64,000 nucleotides of DNA from Panulirus ornatus (GCF_036320965.1 NC_092279.1:18998929-19062928); one strand, 5' to 3'; positions 33,451 to 45,846 are shown, counted from the first letter of the stretch. Made by a program: numbers and translations. The notes: generated by a model not told the origin, from the letters alone.

Positions 33451-34290
33451 CTTTTTCCTCCTCTTCCACCTTCCCCCCCCTCCCCCAAGACGTGTGGTGA
33501 AGGTAATGTCGGCAATATTCACCAGCCATGCCAACATAAACATTTACTGACCCGCTGTAACCTAATTGGAAACTCAGACTTACATGGCAGCGATGAGACG
33601 GCCCCCCCAGTCACCTAGAGAAAGCAGGTGGTCGCTGCGCCCAAGTAAACTCCCCCTCAAGCGTGTATACCACCAGGCGTGTGTATACATGTACAACGGA
33701 ACAGTATACAGTGGCAATTCAGGATGTAAGTGAATGTATACCTGTTGAATAAACACTGACACGCGATCCAATGAAAACCGCACGAGAGCGCGGGGGGAGG
33801 AGGCGCGGGCGCGCCCGAGCGGAGGGAGGTAAACGTGGCGTATAGTTGAGGTAAACCTCTGTAAACCCGGAGGAAATCATGGAGGCTGTCTTACCTGGCG
33901 GGTAAATGACTTAAGAGAGTATAAACGGCCAGACTGGTGGCGGTGGTGAGAGTCGAACATCCGGGGAGGGGAGGAATCGTTTATAAAAAGGAAAAACGCT
34001 GGCCAGCAGCAGCAGCAGCAGCAGCGAAGATTGAAAAAAAAAAAACAAAAGAAATACGACACCACAACTTGTAATCTTAAGTAAACCAACAAACAAACTT
34101 AAATCAAGAAATACCAGAGGAAGGATTCCACCGTGCCAACGAACTTAATCAAGACATTTAAAAAAATATATATATAATACGGAATCCCCTTACCTTACGA
34201 GAGACGTGTTCGCTTCCCACCTATAATAAGAAAAGATCTGGCCCATACTAACCAGAAATAGGGTTGATGTGAACATGTATTACCGATCAC
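33451..34290. other. No gene; CpG-rich segment at 33765-33860
   Basis: cgcgggcgcgcccgagcgg near 33805-33823 is the most CpG-dense point in the window. It is followed by several ggtaaac motifs (33828, 33851, near 33868) and an AGC repeat (34006-34024). This could be a promoter-proximal island, but no TATA/Inr-exon arrangement is convincing. Confidence 0.35.
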
Positions 34291-34319
34291 ACACACACAC
34301 ACACACATATATAATAATA

Positions 34320-34347
34320 TTACTGCTACTACAACTACTACTACTAC

Positions 34348-34403
<56 letters not shown>

Positions 34404-34404
34404 C

Positions 34405-34456
<52 letters not shown>

Positions 34457-34476
34457 GTAATAATAATAATAATAAT
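34320..34476. repeat. (AAT)n microsatellite
   Basis: Preceded by (CTA) triplets (34320-34346) and (AC)9 at about 34290-34307. One AAC and one AGT interruption. Confidence 0.97.
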
Positions 34477-34800
34477 CTGCCAGTTAATGTAATTATTCCA
34501 TTAGAATAAATCTGATGTCAATTATCGTAAAGCAACGTAAGTGCGTTGATCTGATGTGATTCTGGGCAATTTGTAAAGTGTTAAACTATGAATGAGTTTG
34601 TCTCAATGTTTTCCAACAATCGCAATGACCCGTACTGAAGTAAGAACCACGAATGGATCTCGGTAATAATCTCACAGTAATTGTTCCCACCTAAGAGTTA
34701 AACTAAAGAAAAAAAAATTTAATCTGTAAAATCAAATTTAAGAATAAATTCACGCGGGAGGGAGGAAACAGCTTCTTGGAATGGTTAAAAGAGAAAACGA
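34477..34800. other. No recognisable gene; AT-rich
   Basis: Unique AT-rich sequence. Confidence 0.45.
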
Positions 34801-34824
34801 AGGAAGGTGAGGGAGGAAGCAGGC

Positions 34825-35110
34825 TATTTTGAGATGGGAGGAAGGTGGAAAAGGAAGAACTTTTGGAACGGGAGGGAGATGGGAGAAAGAAATGGAAGGG
34901 ATAGGGGAGAAAAGAATTGGAGGGAGAGGGAAGAAAGGAATGGAAGGGAGAAGGGAGAAAAGAATGGGAGGGAGAGGGAAGAAAGGAATGGAAGGGAGAA
35001 GGGAGAAAAGAACGGGAGGGAGAGGGAAGAAAGGATCGAAGGGAGAAGGGAGAAAAAGAATGAAGAAAGAGAGAGAGGAGAGAAAGGATGGAAGGGAGAG
35101 ACGGAAAAGA
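34825..35110 (+). repeat. Polypurine minisatellite (gggagagggaagaaagg)
   Basis: Units of about 24 and 48 bp built from gggagagggaagaaaggaat and gggagaaggg. The plus strand is almost pure purine, and frames across it are GRE- and REER-rich artefacts. Confidence 0.9.
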
Positions 35111-35243
35111 ATCCTTCACCAACCCAGTGCCGTAAGACTGTTCCACTAAGCTGTTACGCTATGAGGATGGAAGGGAGAGAGGGAAAAGAATCCTTCACCA
35201 ACCCAGTGCCGTAAGACTGTTCCACTAAGCTGTTACGCTATGT
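35086..35243. repeat. 79-bp tandem duplication
   Basis: ggatggaagggagag starts at 35086 and 35165. Both copies run through ccttcaccaacccagtgccg to ttacgctatg. They are near-identical, so the duplication is recent. Confidence 0.95.
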
Positions 35244-35905
35244 AAGTAACCACCAGAGGGTTACCGTGTTATTCTGTTCTCGCACAATGAACGTTTCAGC
35301 TTTAATGGGGAAAGTGGGGAGAGGGAGGAGGACATCTTAGGGTTATCCTCGTCTCTAATCTCTCCGTCTTTCTTATCGTGACCCGGTGAAAGGTCTTCCA
35401 AGTCAGGGGGGTGGGAGGAGGAGGGTGTCTGTCTTTGCTATCCGGTGAGGAGACGGACAAAGGACAGGCACATAAAGAGCAGCACAGGTCGCTCGTATGA
35501 CGAGCGGAGGAGGAGGAGGGACCGACTCACCCCGGTATCAGACAGAGGGAGAGACAGTAGCAAAGTCTTACAACGGGAGCGACCCACAAGTCTGTCGCTA
35601 TGTGAGGGAGGGAGTACCTGATGCTAAACCCATTATCTCGTCCGTCACTCTCGCCGAATATACACCCCCATCCCCCTAAGCCCTCCTCCTCCTCCTCCTC
35701 ACGCTCAATATTCTTCAGCGGACGTGTGCGCCTCGCTTTTATCGACAGAGGGGGAGGAGGAGAGAGGGCTCTGAAACACTATCAATTTAAGAGGTTATGT
35801 TAGTGAGTCATGTGGCCATATGGCAGGTGTGGAGAGCAGGGGTGACAGGTGAGGAGGGGAGGGAAGCGTGTGTGGGATCGGCCTGAGGAGGGAGTGTGTC
35901 TAAGC
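35244..35905. other. No recognisable gene
   Basis: GC-richer unique DNA. Two 60-codon plus frames (35497-35679, 35621-35803) show no motif. Confidence 0.4.
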
Positions 35906-35962
35906 CTCACACTCAGCTCACACTTCTGTGTTCGTGGAAGTGTGAGGTGAGTGTGAGAAGCT
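35903..35962. other. Long inverted repeat / hairpin
   Basis: Left arm ctcacactcagctcacactt plus c (35906-35926), 10-base loop (35927-35936), right arm gaagtgtgaggtgagtgtga plus g (35937-35957). The arms pair at 20 of 21 positions. Three further pairs (agc with gct) are possible past a two-base bulge. Confidence 0.9.
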
Positions 35963-37248
35963 GGATGAGAGAGAGGCCAGTGCTACCAAGAAGGCGTCGG
36001 GGAGTGTGTTAAGAGAATCAAGTGAGAGTATGGAGAATCAAGTGAGAGTGTGGGTGAGAGCGACGAGGGAGGTTTGGGTGCTACACGTGTGCTGCGGGGG
36101 GAGCTTAGTGTCAAAGAAGAGGAGGATGGAGAAGTGGGGGCGTGGCTGTACCTCCTGGCTAGCCCCGAGATTCCGTCGTCTGTCGACCAGACCCGACCCC
36201 GAATGAGGTGTGCGCTTTATCACTGGTGAATTGTCGAGGGACATCGACAAATGTAGGTGATCACAGAGCCCTTCACGGAAGAATTACTGGTCATATTACT
36301 GTTCAAAACCTTTACAAAAGAATAAAAATACACACTTATCAAATTTTTAAATAAACGGAGTCCAAATATAAAGAGGAAAGGCAAGACTTTAAGTATGTTT
36401 CCTGAAGAAACACTTGCACGATATACATCTTGCTTGGCCATGCGAGAGACCTCACATCCCGAGTGTCGCCTGCTCACAAGGGCAGCTATCTGATGAATGA
36501 TACCCGTGGAACACAGAGAGAGAGAGAGAGAGGAGCAACATCACGGCTGACGCAAAGGGATGGCTGAAGAAAGATGAGAACAAGAGAGTTAATACAAGTT
36601 TTCGATGCCATACAGAATCCAGATGGGTCTCAACGCACCGCCTGCAGATGGATACGGCACCTTCTGCACCGCCTGCGACAGATGGACGACACCCCACACC
36701 TTCCGCACCAGCTACGCCAGATGGACGACACCTACACCATCTAACCCACCTGCACCAGATGCTAATCAGCAAGGCCCACCAAACCCCTGCACTTACCCAG
36801 CCGCCACTTCACCGTCCTTTCAACTCTCATTTCCACGCCCGTCAACACCACCCAAACCAGCACCACGGCTGCGCGCCCACTTCAACGAATGGCGTGACTT
36901 CGTCCTCGCCTACCCAACGCCTGAAAGCCGCCTAATCAAGTATGTACATGGCACTAAGAGAAGCGAGGCAGAGAGCCTGAAAAAGCACACGTTACTCTGT
37001 GGGGGAGAAATCCTCTCCTCCTTCCAAACTGGAGCTCCCCCACACGTGATAAATCTACAGTGATGGATGAACTCCGGGTAACAGTACGATCATATGCTGG
37101 CGTTCGCTGTACACTGTGGTCGCTGGACTCCTGAGGAACGTGTTCGCTGTACACTGTAGTAGCTGGACTCCTGAGAAACGTGTACACTGGTGTACTCCCG
37201 GCTGCACAGCTGGGTTGGGCGTGGAATCCTGAGCGTGGCAGTCGGCCA
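35963..37248. other. No supported gene
   Basis: Holds a 21-bp duplication (gagaatcaagtgagagt at about 36013 and 36034) and a proline-rich 152-codon plus frame (36605-37063) that contains imperfect tandem cagatggacgacacc motifs. Also a duplicated cgctgtacactgtggtcgct-like block at 37104 and 37145. None resembles a known protein to me. Confidence 0.4.
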
Positions 37249-37263
37249 GGGAATACGTGGGAA

Positions 37264-37266
<3 letters not shown>
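37249..37266 (-). mobile_element. Fragment of the RTE-tail element (head end)
   Basis: agggaatacgtgggaagt matches the head of the element at plus 408-426 (minus orientation) and is cut off by (TA)n. Confidence 0.65.

Positions 37267-37330
<64 letters not shown>
37267..37330. repeat. (TA)32 microsatellite
   Basis: Bracketed by fragments of the same element on both sides. Confidence 0.97.
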
Positions 37331-37704
<374 letters not shown>

Positions 37705-37720
<16 letters not shown>

Positions 37721-37815
37721 TATTATATATATATTTATATATATTATATATATTTATATATATATATATTATATATATATATATATGGTGTGGGTGTGTG
37801 TGTGTGTGTGTGTGT
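37705..37815. repeat. (TA)n imperfect plus (TG)11
   Basis: tatatta-interrupted TA repeats to about 37785, then TG at about 37794-37815. Confidence 0.9.
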
Positions 37816-39134
37816 ATTCTCCAAGATAGTATAAAGTAACTCTTGTTTAAGCACATTAAGTACGCTAGAGTATATTCCTTATTACAGATTTTATTGCTCT
37901 GTGAATTCTCTTAGGTAGGTCACACCGATCCTTTGATGTTGCTAAGAAGCCGACGATGTGAAGTCGATTCATTGCGCCTGGTGCGTTGGGGGGATGGAGG
38001 GAGGGGGGAGGGGTTAGAGGTGTGGTATGGGGGGGGGGGGGTGAGTGGAGGGGGAGGGGGGATGGGTGGGTGGAGGGAGGGATGCGTCGTCAAGGGGCTG
38101 TTCTTCTCGGAGACTTGGCTTCTTCCTGAGCCAGCTGTTTGACCTGTCGTCTCGAATCTCAATTACGAGATCTGTTCCGTTCCGTTCCGTCCCGTTCCGT
38201 TCCGTTCGTTCGTGATCCTATTTCTTTCGGAAATGCGTTTTCCTGCCCTCGGTGCGGGCGGGGGGGGGCGGGGGTGGGGCAGTATAGGTGTCTCGCACGA
38301 GCGGTGGTGGAGTGCATGTAATACAGGGCGGGGGGTGGTGCGTTGAGTGGTTAGGGAAGAGGAGGATTTCAGGGGGATGGTGGGTCGAGTGGATGGGAGG
38401 TGCGTACGCAATGTTGCTATGTTCTTTTGAGATTTGAGTTTTTCCGATGAGAAGTTGACCGTCCAGAAGAAACGAGTTCCGAAGCTGTGGTACAAGTGTG
38501 TCCCGTTCGTTCCGTTCCGTGACTATTCCTTAAGGTTAGGTGGCGCCGGCGGGTGGAGTTTGCCGTGCGCACAGCGTGGAGTGGCACGCTAACCCCACGG
38601 CGGGGAGGGCCGTGGGAGGGAAGGAGCGAATTACGGGTGTGGCGCGATTACCATTACAGAATCTTCCCTTATTTTCTTTTTTAATTCTCGAGTTTTGATG
38701 ATAAAGATCCCCCTCCCCAAGAGAAAGAGTTCCCGAAGGCTGTGGTAAACAAGTGGTGGCGCTACAGTTCCGTCGGCAGCACTCGCTCTCGGGAGTTTCA
38801 AACGCCACACCAATCACACCGGCCTTCCTCATCTCCTCACGGTGGAAACCGTGGGCTGGTGTCGAGCGTTGTAATCCTTAAATATACGACATTAGGGATC
38901 ACGTGTGTGTGTGTGTGTGTGTGATGTCTTTTCTCTAACCTTTAACCACACAGCGTTAAGCGCGACGTGATTTGGAGATGAGAAGGAAACACCTTCTTTC
39001 GCTTCATGGTTGCTTGATTCCTCCCCTCCCCCCAGCAACACCTTCACAACGAGCAGCGCCTCCCTCACGCCGCCAAGCGACGACAACTCTCTTACACGTT
39101 CTCACACACACACCAGGGACACTGAGGGTCAAGG

Positions 39135-39135
<1 letters not shown>
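37816..39135. other. No recognisable gene; G-rich and (TTCCG) spots
   Basis: G-rich 37985-38085, ttccgttccgttccgtcccg at 38172-38191 continuing to about 38210, with another cgttccgttccg near 38508, and (TG)11 at 38901-38922. No supported frame. Confidence 0.45.

Positions 39136-39136
<1 letters not shown>

Positions 39137-39171
<35 letters not shown>
39137..39171. repeat. (AC)17 microsatellite
   Basis: Uninterrupted. Confidence 0.95.
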
Positions 39172-39174
<3 letters not shown>

Positions 39175-40064
39175 AGAGGCCAGCTGAGACAAGGCGAGTG
39201 GCTCTCCAATCGGGTCACTGTGGTTCCTTCACTACCACTCCACTAAACACTATATGATTTCCATCTGGCGTGTCATTCCTTCTTCTCCACTTCATAGATA
39301 ATTATACGTTTCAAATGTAACAAACTCACTCAAATATCTTTCATAAAAATGGAATTTTTCGTTTATCTATGACTTAGTTGCGCGTAGGAATGAAAAATAT
39401 CTTCGACGCACGATCTGTCCCTCGCGAAAAATGACCCACGTCAAGCGACAGAATTTTTCTCTCCAATATCTATAAATGGAGACGAATAAATGTTTACCAA
39501 GAGCTACACCCCAGCCATCTACCTCCAAAACTTCTCTAATCGAGCAGAAAAAAATATTTGCCCACCATCACTAATACCTTTAGTGTACTTTCCACTTTCC
39601 AATCCCTACGCGAACCTTTGAGGTTTGGATGAAGCTGTAGGGTTCAGGGAAGAAGACCAATCAAACCAACTGCTCAATCTAGAACCTATATTAGATGAAT
39701 ATGCGTTTAAGGCAGAAACTCCTCCCCACCTTCATGGAAAAATGGACGACAAAAGAGAATGAATATCTGGTGTATGTCTCGGGTGCTCCAGGTCAGCAGT
39801 GCAGAGGGACGGAGACAAACGTTCCTGGGGACGGGTCTTTTGAGGTCCCCGGGAACACTATCTCGCGCAGTGCACCACCTGCTGATGGCAATGCCAGGAA
39901 CACCTGCTCCCTGGAGAGGTTCCAGCGATAGGATCCGCCCCGCCGCTTCCATCAACCCGGCTCCCGAGGCAACTGGAAACACGACGGTCTGGGATATCGA
40001 AACGCACCGTGGCACGTGTAGCCCTGACGGCTTCCCTTTGTCAAGGGGGCGCACGTTCGTATCC

Positions 40065-40067
<3 letters not shown>
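39172..40067. other. No recognisable gene
   Basis: Unique sequence. Opposing 115- and 158-codon frames at 39700-40235 have no domain and partly cover the TG tract. Confidence 0.45.

Positions 40068-40131
<64 letters not shown>
40068..40131. repeat. (TG)32 microsatellite
   Basis: Uninterrupted. Confidence 0.97.
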
Positions 40132-40132
<1 letters not shown>

Positions 40133-40299
40133 CTATACGGTATGGGGTGGGAGATTTACACTTGTGGGAACCCCATCTCTTGAAATGTCTCTACGATCAT
40201 ACAACTTTTTTTTTTCAAAGATTCATACACTATAAACGACTCACAATACCATTGCTTATTTTTTTTCTCGAATCCCACTAATTCTTACATCCTTTTCTT

Positions 40300-41150
40300 A
40301 CTCAGTTACTCGTAATTGCCTCAATCTAGATGTTCTCTCCTCTCATCTCGAAGATATGTTTACCATCGACGTCATCAAACTGGCTCAGAAACTGTAAGCC
40401 TTCCAACTTCTTACCACACTGATGTGTGAGCTTCTGGTGTGAGCTTCCGGTGTCTTCCGCCATCCCAACCACTGTCGAAGAAACCCAGTGGTCTGTTGCT
40501 GCCTAGAAAAAAACTTTGCATTCCTTTGTGTTCCACTGTATATCAAGTCACTCCTTACTCCTTCCTCTTCCAGGATGGGCAAGTTCAAGGCTTCCACCCT
40601 TTCCTTGAAACTCACTTCTCTTCTCTTAGATTCCATATTTGTTGTCTTACTTTTGGACTTTTATCAGTTCACTGTTACTTCTTTAAGTGCGATGACCAAA
40701 CCCTAGGAGGATATTCCAGTCCTGGCCTAACATACACCGCGAACAATCTGCTACGAGTAATTCCAAAACCGTGATCTTAAATGCGATTCTAATCAGCTGG
40801 CAGTCTGTCTTCTCTATAATTTTCCTGAGGTGGGACGACTCTATCGACAGGCATGGTACAATGTCAATGCCCAAGTTCCTCTCTCACGGATTCCCGCGTC
40901 TCATTTTTTGCTGAATTATATTCATATCGAAGCCTTCTTTCACTATATCCCACCTTCGCTCCTTCTTATTTTACTCGGGTTGAATATCATCAACCTTGTG
41001 TGGGAATAACTTTGGAGAGTTTGACATGGTCCCCTTGCAAGTCCATGCAATCCTCTTCACTCTCTACTTATTCCCTCGCGGCATGTGGTATCATCTGGAA
41101 ATACATTCAGGTATTTAGGAGTCCAATCCTTTCTTGAAAGTCGTTTACAA
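40300..41150 (-). pseudogene. Decayed CR1/jockey-type LINE, reverse-transcriptase C-terminal region (copy B)
   Basis: Minus-strand fragments appear in the order expected for this polymerase region. ERNLGIDIVPCLSIESSHLR (about 40880-40825) is followed by a KIIEKTDCQLIRIAFK helix segment and YVRPGLEYPPRVWSSH (about 40735-40688). VEALNLPILEEEGVRSDLI follows (about 40605-40549), and then a late FDDVDGKHIFEM (about 40385-40345). Stops and frame slips separate these blocks, so the copy is inactive. Parts after the SDLI block are diverged or replaced. Copy A at 2050-2605 shares the ALNLP(F/I)LEE and VRSDLI signature and orientation, so the two are probably one family. The upstream catalytic region is not recognisable. 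Confidence 0.8.
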
Positions 41151-41208
41151 TGACCGAGGGGAGGAATGGTGCCAGAACCGGGCCCTGTCGACCTCAATCT
41201 ATTTCGTG

Positions 41209-41764
<556 letters not shown>

Positions 41765-42195
41765 AAGATATACGTAAAGTGAAGTAAGTTCACAAGCTGT
41801 CGGGGTAGAGACCTACGACAATCGTAAGGTATACGTTCGGTGAGGTAAGGTCCCAGACCCAGCTGTGGTAGGGTAGAGTACCTCCGAAACCATCGTAAGG
41901 TATACGTTCGGTGAGGTAAGGTCCCAGACCCAGCTGTGGAAGGGCAGAAGACCTCCGAAATCATCGTAAGGTATACGTAAGGTAAGGTAAGGTCCCAGAC
42001 CCAGCTGTGGTAGGGTAGAAGACCTCCAAAACCATCGTAAGGTATACGTAAGGTAAGGTAAGGTCCCACACCCAGCTGTGGTGGGGGTAGAAGACCTCCG
42101 CAACCACCGTCAGGTATACGTAAGGTTAGGTAAGGTCCCAGACCCAGCTGTGGGGGTAGAAGACCTCCGAAACCACCGTCAGGTATACGTTAAAC
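41765..42195. repeat. 71-bp minisatellite, 5-6 copies
   Basis: ggtcccagacccagctgtgg starts at 41849, 41920, 41991, 42062 and 42134. Each unit also has agacctccgaaaccatcgta and ggtatacgtaaggt. Diverged half-copies flank the array. Confidence 0.97.
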
Positions 42196-42700
42196 ATACA
42201 TCGTATACAAGCTCGCGCATACACCAATGAGATAGATAACCACTCTCGGCTGTCAGTTGAGACAATAACTGTACATGATTCTGTGGTGTACATGACGTAT
42301 GCACTCCACAGCCTGGGGAGCGACCCAGGTAGTCCCTGACGATGATGTACGACGTAAGGCGGAGCTTCGAAACCCTGGTACGTGGCTTGGAGTGGACGAG
42401 TTCCTGGTATTATTAGCACGAGGTCTGGACTGACCTGAGCTCGAGTTCCTGGTCTGGAGAGACAGCTGTCTTATCGTTCTCCTTGTACTTACTCACACCT
42501 CTCCACCCTGATAACCGCTATCTACAGTGACCTTATACTTGACCTCACCTTACCTGGAACTATATGGGAGATGGGAATGATGAATAACTGAATAAATGAA
42601 TACGTAAAATTTAATCTTGTGTCCATGATTCCCTGAGGGCATCACGCGATCCCAACTTGTACGAGTCCATGTGACATAAACCTACGGAAAAGACACACAC
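42196..42700. other. No recognisable gene
   Basis: Unique. cgagttcctggt occurs twice near 42399 and 42443. Confidence 0.4.
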
Positions 42701-43030
42701 ACTCTATAGGTCCGATAACGCGTTCGTCACCGTACAGCGATATGTTACGGTAATAATGCGACACAGTCACGCTCTCTGTCACATTACAGAACGGATTCCA
42801 ACACATTACAGTGATCCGTTACAAACTACCATCATGATGGTTTCACTGTAGTGCAGTGACACATTATGGCAATACAGTGATGCCCTACAGTGGCAGGTTA
42901 CTTTAACAATGTTACAGCGCTACACCACAATACAGCAACGTATCTTGTTATAATACAGTAAGGTTCTGTATCACGTTACAGTGACGGGTTCTAGCGTGAC
43001 ACAGTAACGTGTGTTCAACGGTTACAGAGA
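42700..43030. repeat. Highly degenerate short tandem repeat (gttacagtga)
   Basis: acattacagtgatccgttac, gttacagtgacgggttc, acagtaacgtg and similar recur at 15-30-base spacing, an old decayed minisatellite. Confidence 0.6.
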
Positions 43031-43036
43031 AATGGG

Positions 43037-43197
43037 TCCCAAAGGAACACAGGTCGATCCCATGGCAACACAGATGCGGGCCCCATGGCAACACAGATGC
43101 GGGCCCCATGGCAACACAGACGCGGGTCCCATGGCAACACAGATGCGGGCCCCATGGCAACACAGAGTAGGGCCCCATGGCAACGGGCAATACAAGG
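43037..43197. repeat. 23-bp minisatellite, 6 clean copies
   Basis: ccatggcaacacagatgcgg then gcc. ccatgg starts at 43060, 43083, 43106, 43129, 43152 and 43175, exactly 23 apart. Every unit has CCATGGCAAC, equal to one half plus the centre of an RFX X-box palindrome. Confidence 0.97.
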
Positions 43198-44101
43198 CCG
43201 TAACAATACAGCCGATGTTATAGGGTAATATAGTTATGAAGTCGACTATCCTGCCACACAATAACCATCAACAAGAGCAGAGGGAGAAAAGCTGTCCCCG
43301 AGTTTATTGGCTGCAGGAATACACTCGGCTCGGCACGGCGCGCCGCTCCTGCAGCAGGCGATGAGTTCGCCTGCCTCCCGCCACGCCAGGAGTCCTGGAA
43401 CATCACCATTATGTCTGCTACCCCTACTCCACCATGTTCTCCAACACACCCTTAATACCTCCTCCACCGGCTCTCACACTAGACCATTCATCTCTCCTTC
43501 TCCTTTTCCATCCCTTGCCATAGCTGCTGGAATGAGAGAGGAGGAAGAAGAGGTGAAAAAAGAGGAGGAGGAGGAGGAGCAGGAGGAGAAAGAGGAGGTG
43601 AAAGAGGAGGAGGAGGAGGAGGAGGCTGAGGAGGACAGGTGGGAGATGTGAAGGGAGAAAACGGGGAAGTGGAAAGAGTGGACAAGATGATGGAAGAGGT
43701 AAATAATAAATGGTGGTTGAGGAGGGACACCAAAGTGGAATAATGGACATTGAAAAGGATAGAGGGAGAAGTGAGGATGACACAGGACAGAGGGTATGCG
43801 ACAAAAGGATAGAGAAGAATCGGAGGACAGAAAGAGATAACATGGATGGGTCATACTGTTCCATGCTGACTGCAAAGGAAGGATAGAGTCAAATACACTT
43901 GGTGCTGGCGATTCAGGGAGGAAGGCAGTGTGAGGAAACAGATCCGGATACATGGCTCGACTGGTAGGTGGATAAGCGTGGAGGGGCTAGATGCTCGTTG
44001 CTTGGCATAATTGTTGAAGCTAAGCTTGAATGATAACTGGTTGGGGGAAGTCAGGTGCGGCTCGAGGGATGAATGATCAGGCTCCTGGATAGTTAGGTGC
44101 G

Positions 44102-44103
<2 letters not shown>
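43198..44103. other. No recognisable gene; GGA-rich 43535-43640
   Basis: (GAG)-rich purine stretch at 43535-43635. Glu-rich, Pro-rich and Ser-rich frames here are compositional. Confidence 0.45.

Positions 44104-44184
<81 letters not shown>
44104..44184. repeat. (AG)40 microsatellite
   Basis: Uninterrupted. Confidence 0.97.
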
Positions 44185-44188
<4 letters not shown>

Positions 44189-44497
44189 TGGGTAGTCATG
44201 TATGTCAGAGGGACGAATGGGTACTTTCCACCTCTCCAGACGCAGGGAACGGAATTAGCTTATCAGGGATATCGTACCTTGAGCACTCTCCCTTATATAT
44301 GGTCTCCTAACAAACACCTCCCCTTCTGATGCTATAGCGTGTGGCATAGCATTCTAAAAGTTCCTCCCTCGCGTCGCTTCTAGGTGAGGCGTCCTCTGTA
44401 ACTCTCCCCTGGGGAGGGCCACAGCTGTGAACGTGTTCATGTTTGTTCTTCATCTTCCAGTGTCCTCCTACAGGTGCCCAGTCTGGAGGCTGCTGCT

Positions 44498-44499
<2 letters not shown>
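44185..44499. other. No recognisable gene
   Basis: Unique sequence. Confidence 0.45.
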
Positions 44500-44552
<53 letters not shown>

Positions 44553-44568
44553 GTGTGTGTGTGTGTGT
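44500..44568. repeat. (CT)25 followed by (TG)9
   Basis: Compound microsatellite, switching at about 44549. A (GCT)4 precedes it at about 44490-44501. Confidence 0.95.
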
Positions 44569-44934
44569 GAGCGGGGGCAGGGAAACGAGATCCTAACGAA
44601 GGGAGGAGACGTGCAGCGGGGGAATATAATAACGCGTCCACACTGAATGCGGTCACCAGACAATGTGAAGTTTAATATCACGGTACAACGATACATCGTA
44701 AACGCCTCCACCAACCATCCTTTCCTTATGATGCCACCGTGGAAGAGGGGGGGAAAATCACGAGTGATGGATGTAATGAGAATTTTCAGAAAGGAGGGAG
44801 GTTAGGGTGGACGGGAAGGGGGGATAAAGGGTTTAACCCCCTACCATATGGGGGTAGGGGCTGGGGGGTTATTAAGTGTTGTAAGTGAATGTTTTTTTTT
44901 TTTGTCAGGAGTTGAAGGAAGGGGGAGGGGGGGC

Positions 44935-44938
<4 letters not shown>
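44569..44938. other. No recognisable gene; G-rich
   Basis: G-runs at 44740-44930 with a T11 run near 44893-44903. Confidence 0.45.

Positions 44939-45015
<77 letters not shown>
44939..45015. repeat. (AG)38 microsatellite
   Basis: Uninterrupted, followed by ggggggg. Confidence 0.97.
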
Positions 45016-45016
<1 letters not shown>

Positions 45017-45071
45017 GGGGGGGACCTCAGTATGTCAGGAAGTATTAAAGGCATAACTCTGTTGGTTTTTT

Positions 45072-45412
45072 GGTTTCACTGTCAAACGATAACTCCCTGA
45101 AGACCATCTTCTTTGTTCCATTGCCAAACGATAACTCCCAGAAGACCATCTTCTATGTTCCACTGCCAAACAATAACTCCCTGAAGACCATCTTCTATGT
45201 TCCACTGCCAAACAATAACTCCCTGAAGACCATCTTCTTTGTTCCATTGCCAAACGATAACTCCCAGAAGACCATCTTCTATGTTCCACTGCCAAACGAT
45301 AACTCCCTGAAGACCATCTTCTTTGTTCCACTGCCGAACAGTAACTCCCAGAAGACCATCTTCTATGCTTCACTGGCAAATGATAACTCCCTGAAGACCA
45401 TCTCCCTGAGAT
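45072..45412. repeat. 42-bp minisatellite, 8 copies, with 126-bp higher-order pattern
   Basis: Unit is aacgataactccctgaaga then ccatcttctatgttccactg and cca. Variants ctgaag/cagaag and tttgttccattg/tatgttccactg alternate so that units 1-2 match units 4-5, which suggests an older three-unit duplication. Open frames (SLKTIFFVPLPNDN on plus, RRWSSGSYRLAVEH on minus) follow from the 14-codon period. Confidence 0.97.
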
Positions 45413-45621
45413 GTGGTGCCTCGGGGAGCTAGGCTGGTGTGTATATATTTCAGCCTCCAATATACTCGCCATCTTCCAATTCATGACAATAATTCTAAAT
45501 GATATTGACAATAACTCATGACACCGCCAGCCAAACACCTCATAAATTTCACTAATTGGAAACAGAATTGTTGCAATATTCCGAGATACTTCATGCTGCA
45601 GTGTCGCTGCCAGACCTATCA

Positions 45622-45656
45622 TAATAATGATGATGATGATGATGATAATAATAATG

Positions 45657-45707
<51 letters not shown>

Positions 45708-45729
45708 TCACTACTACTACTGCTACTGC

Positions 45730-45773
<44 letters not shown>

Positions 45774-45789
45774 TCACTACTACTACTGC

Positions 45790-45846
<57 letters not shown>

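Noticed and set aside
33945..33965. gagagtcgaacatccgg resembling a T-arm
   Set aside because: Weak match with no box A or acceptor stem.
36605..37063. 152-codon proline/threonine-rich frame
   Set aside because: Partly built from imperfect tandem copies of a cagatggacgacacc motif, with no domain and no convincing splice sites. Noted in the annotation but not called as a gene.
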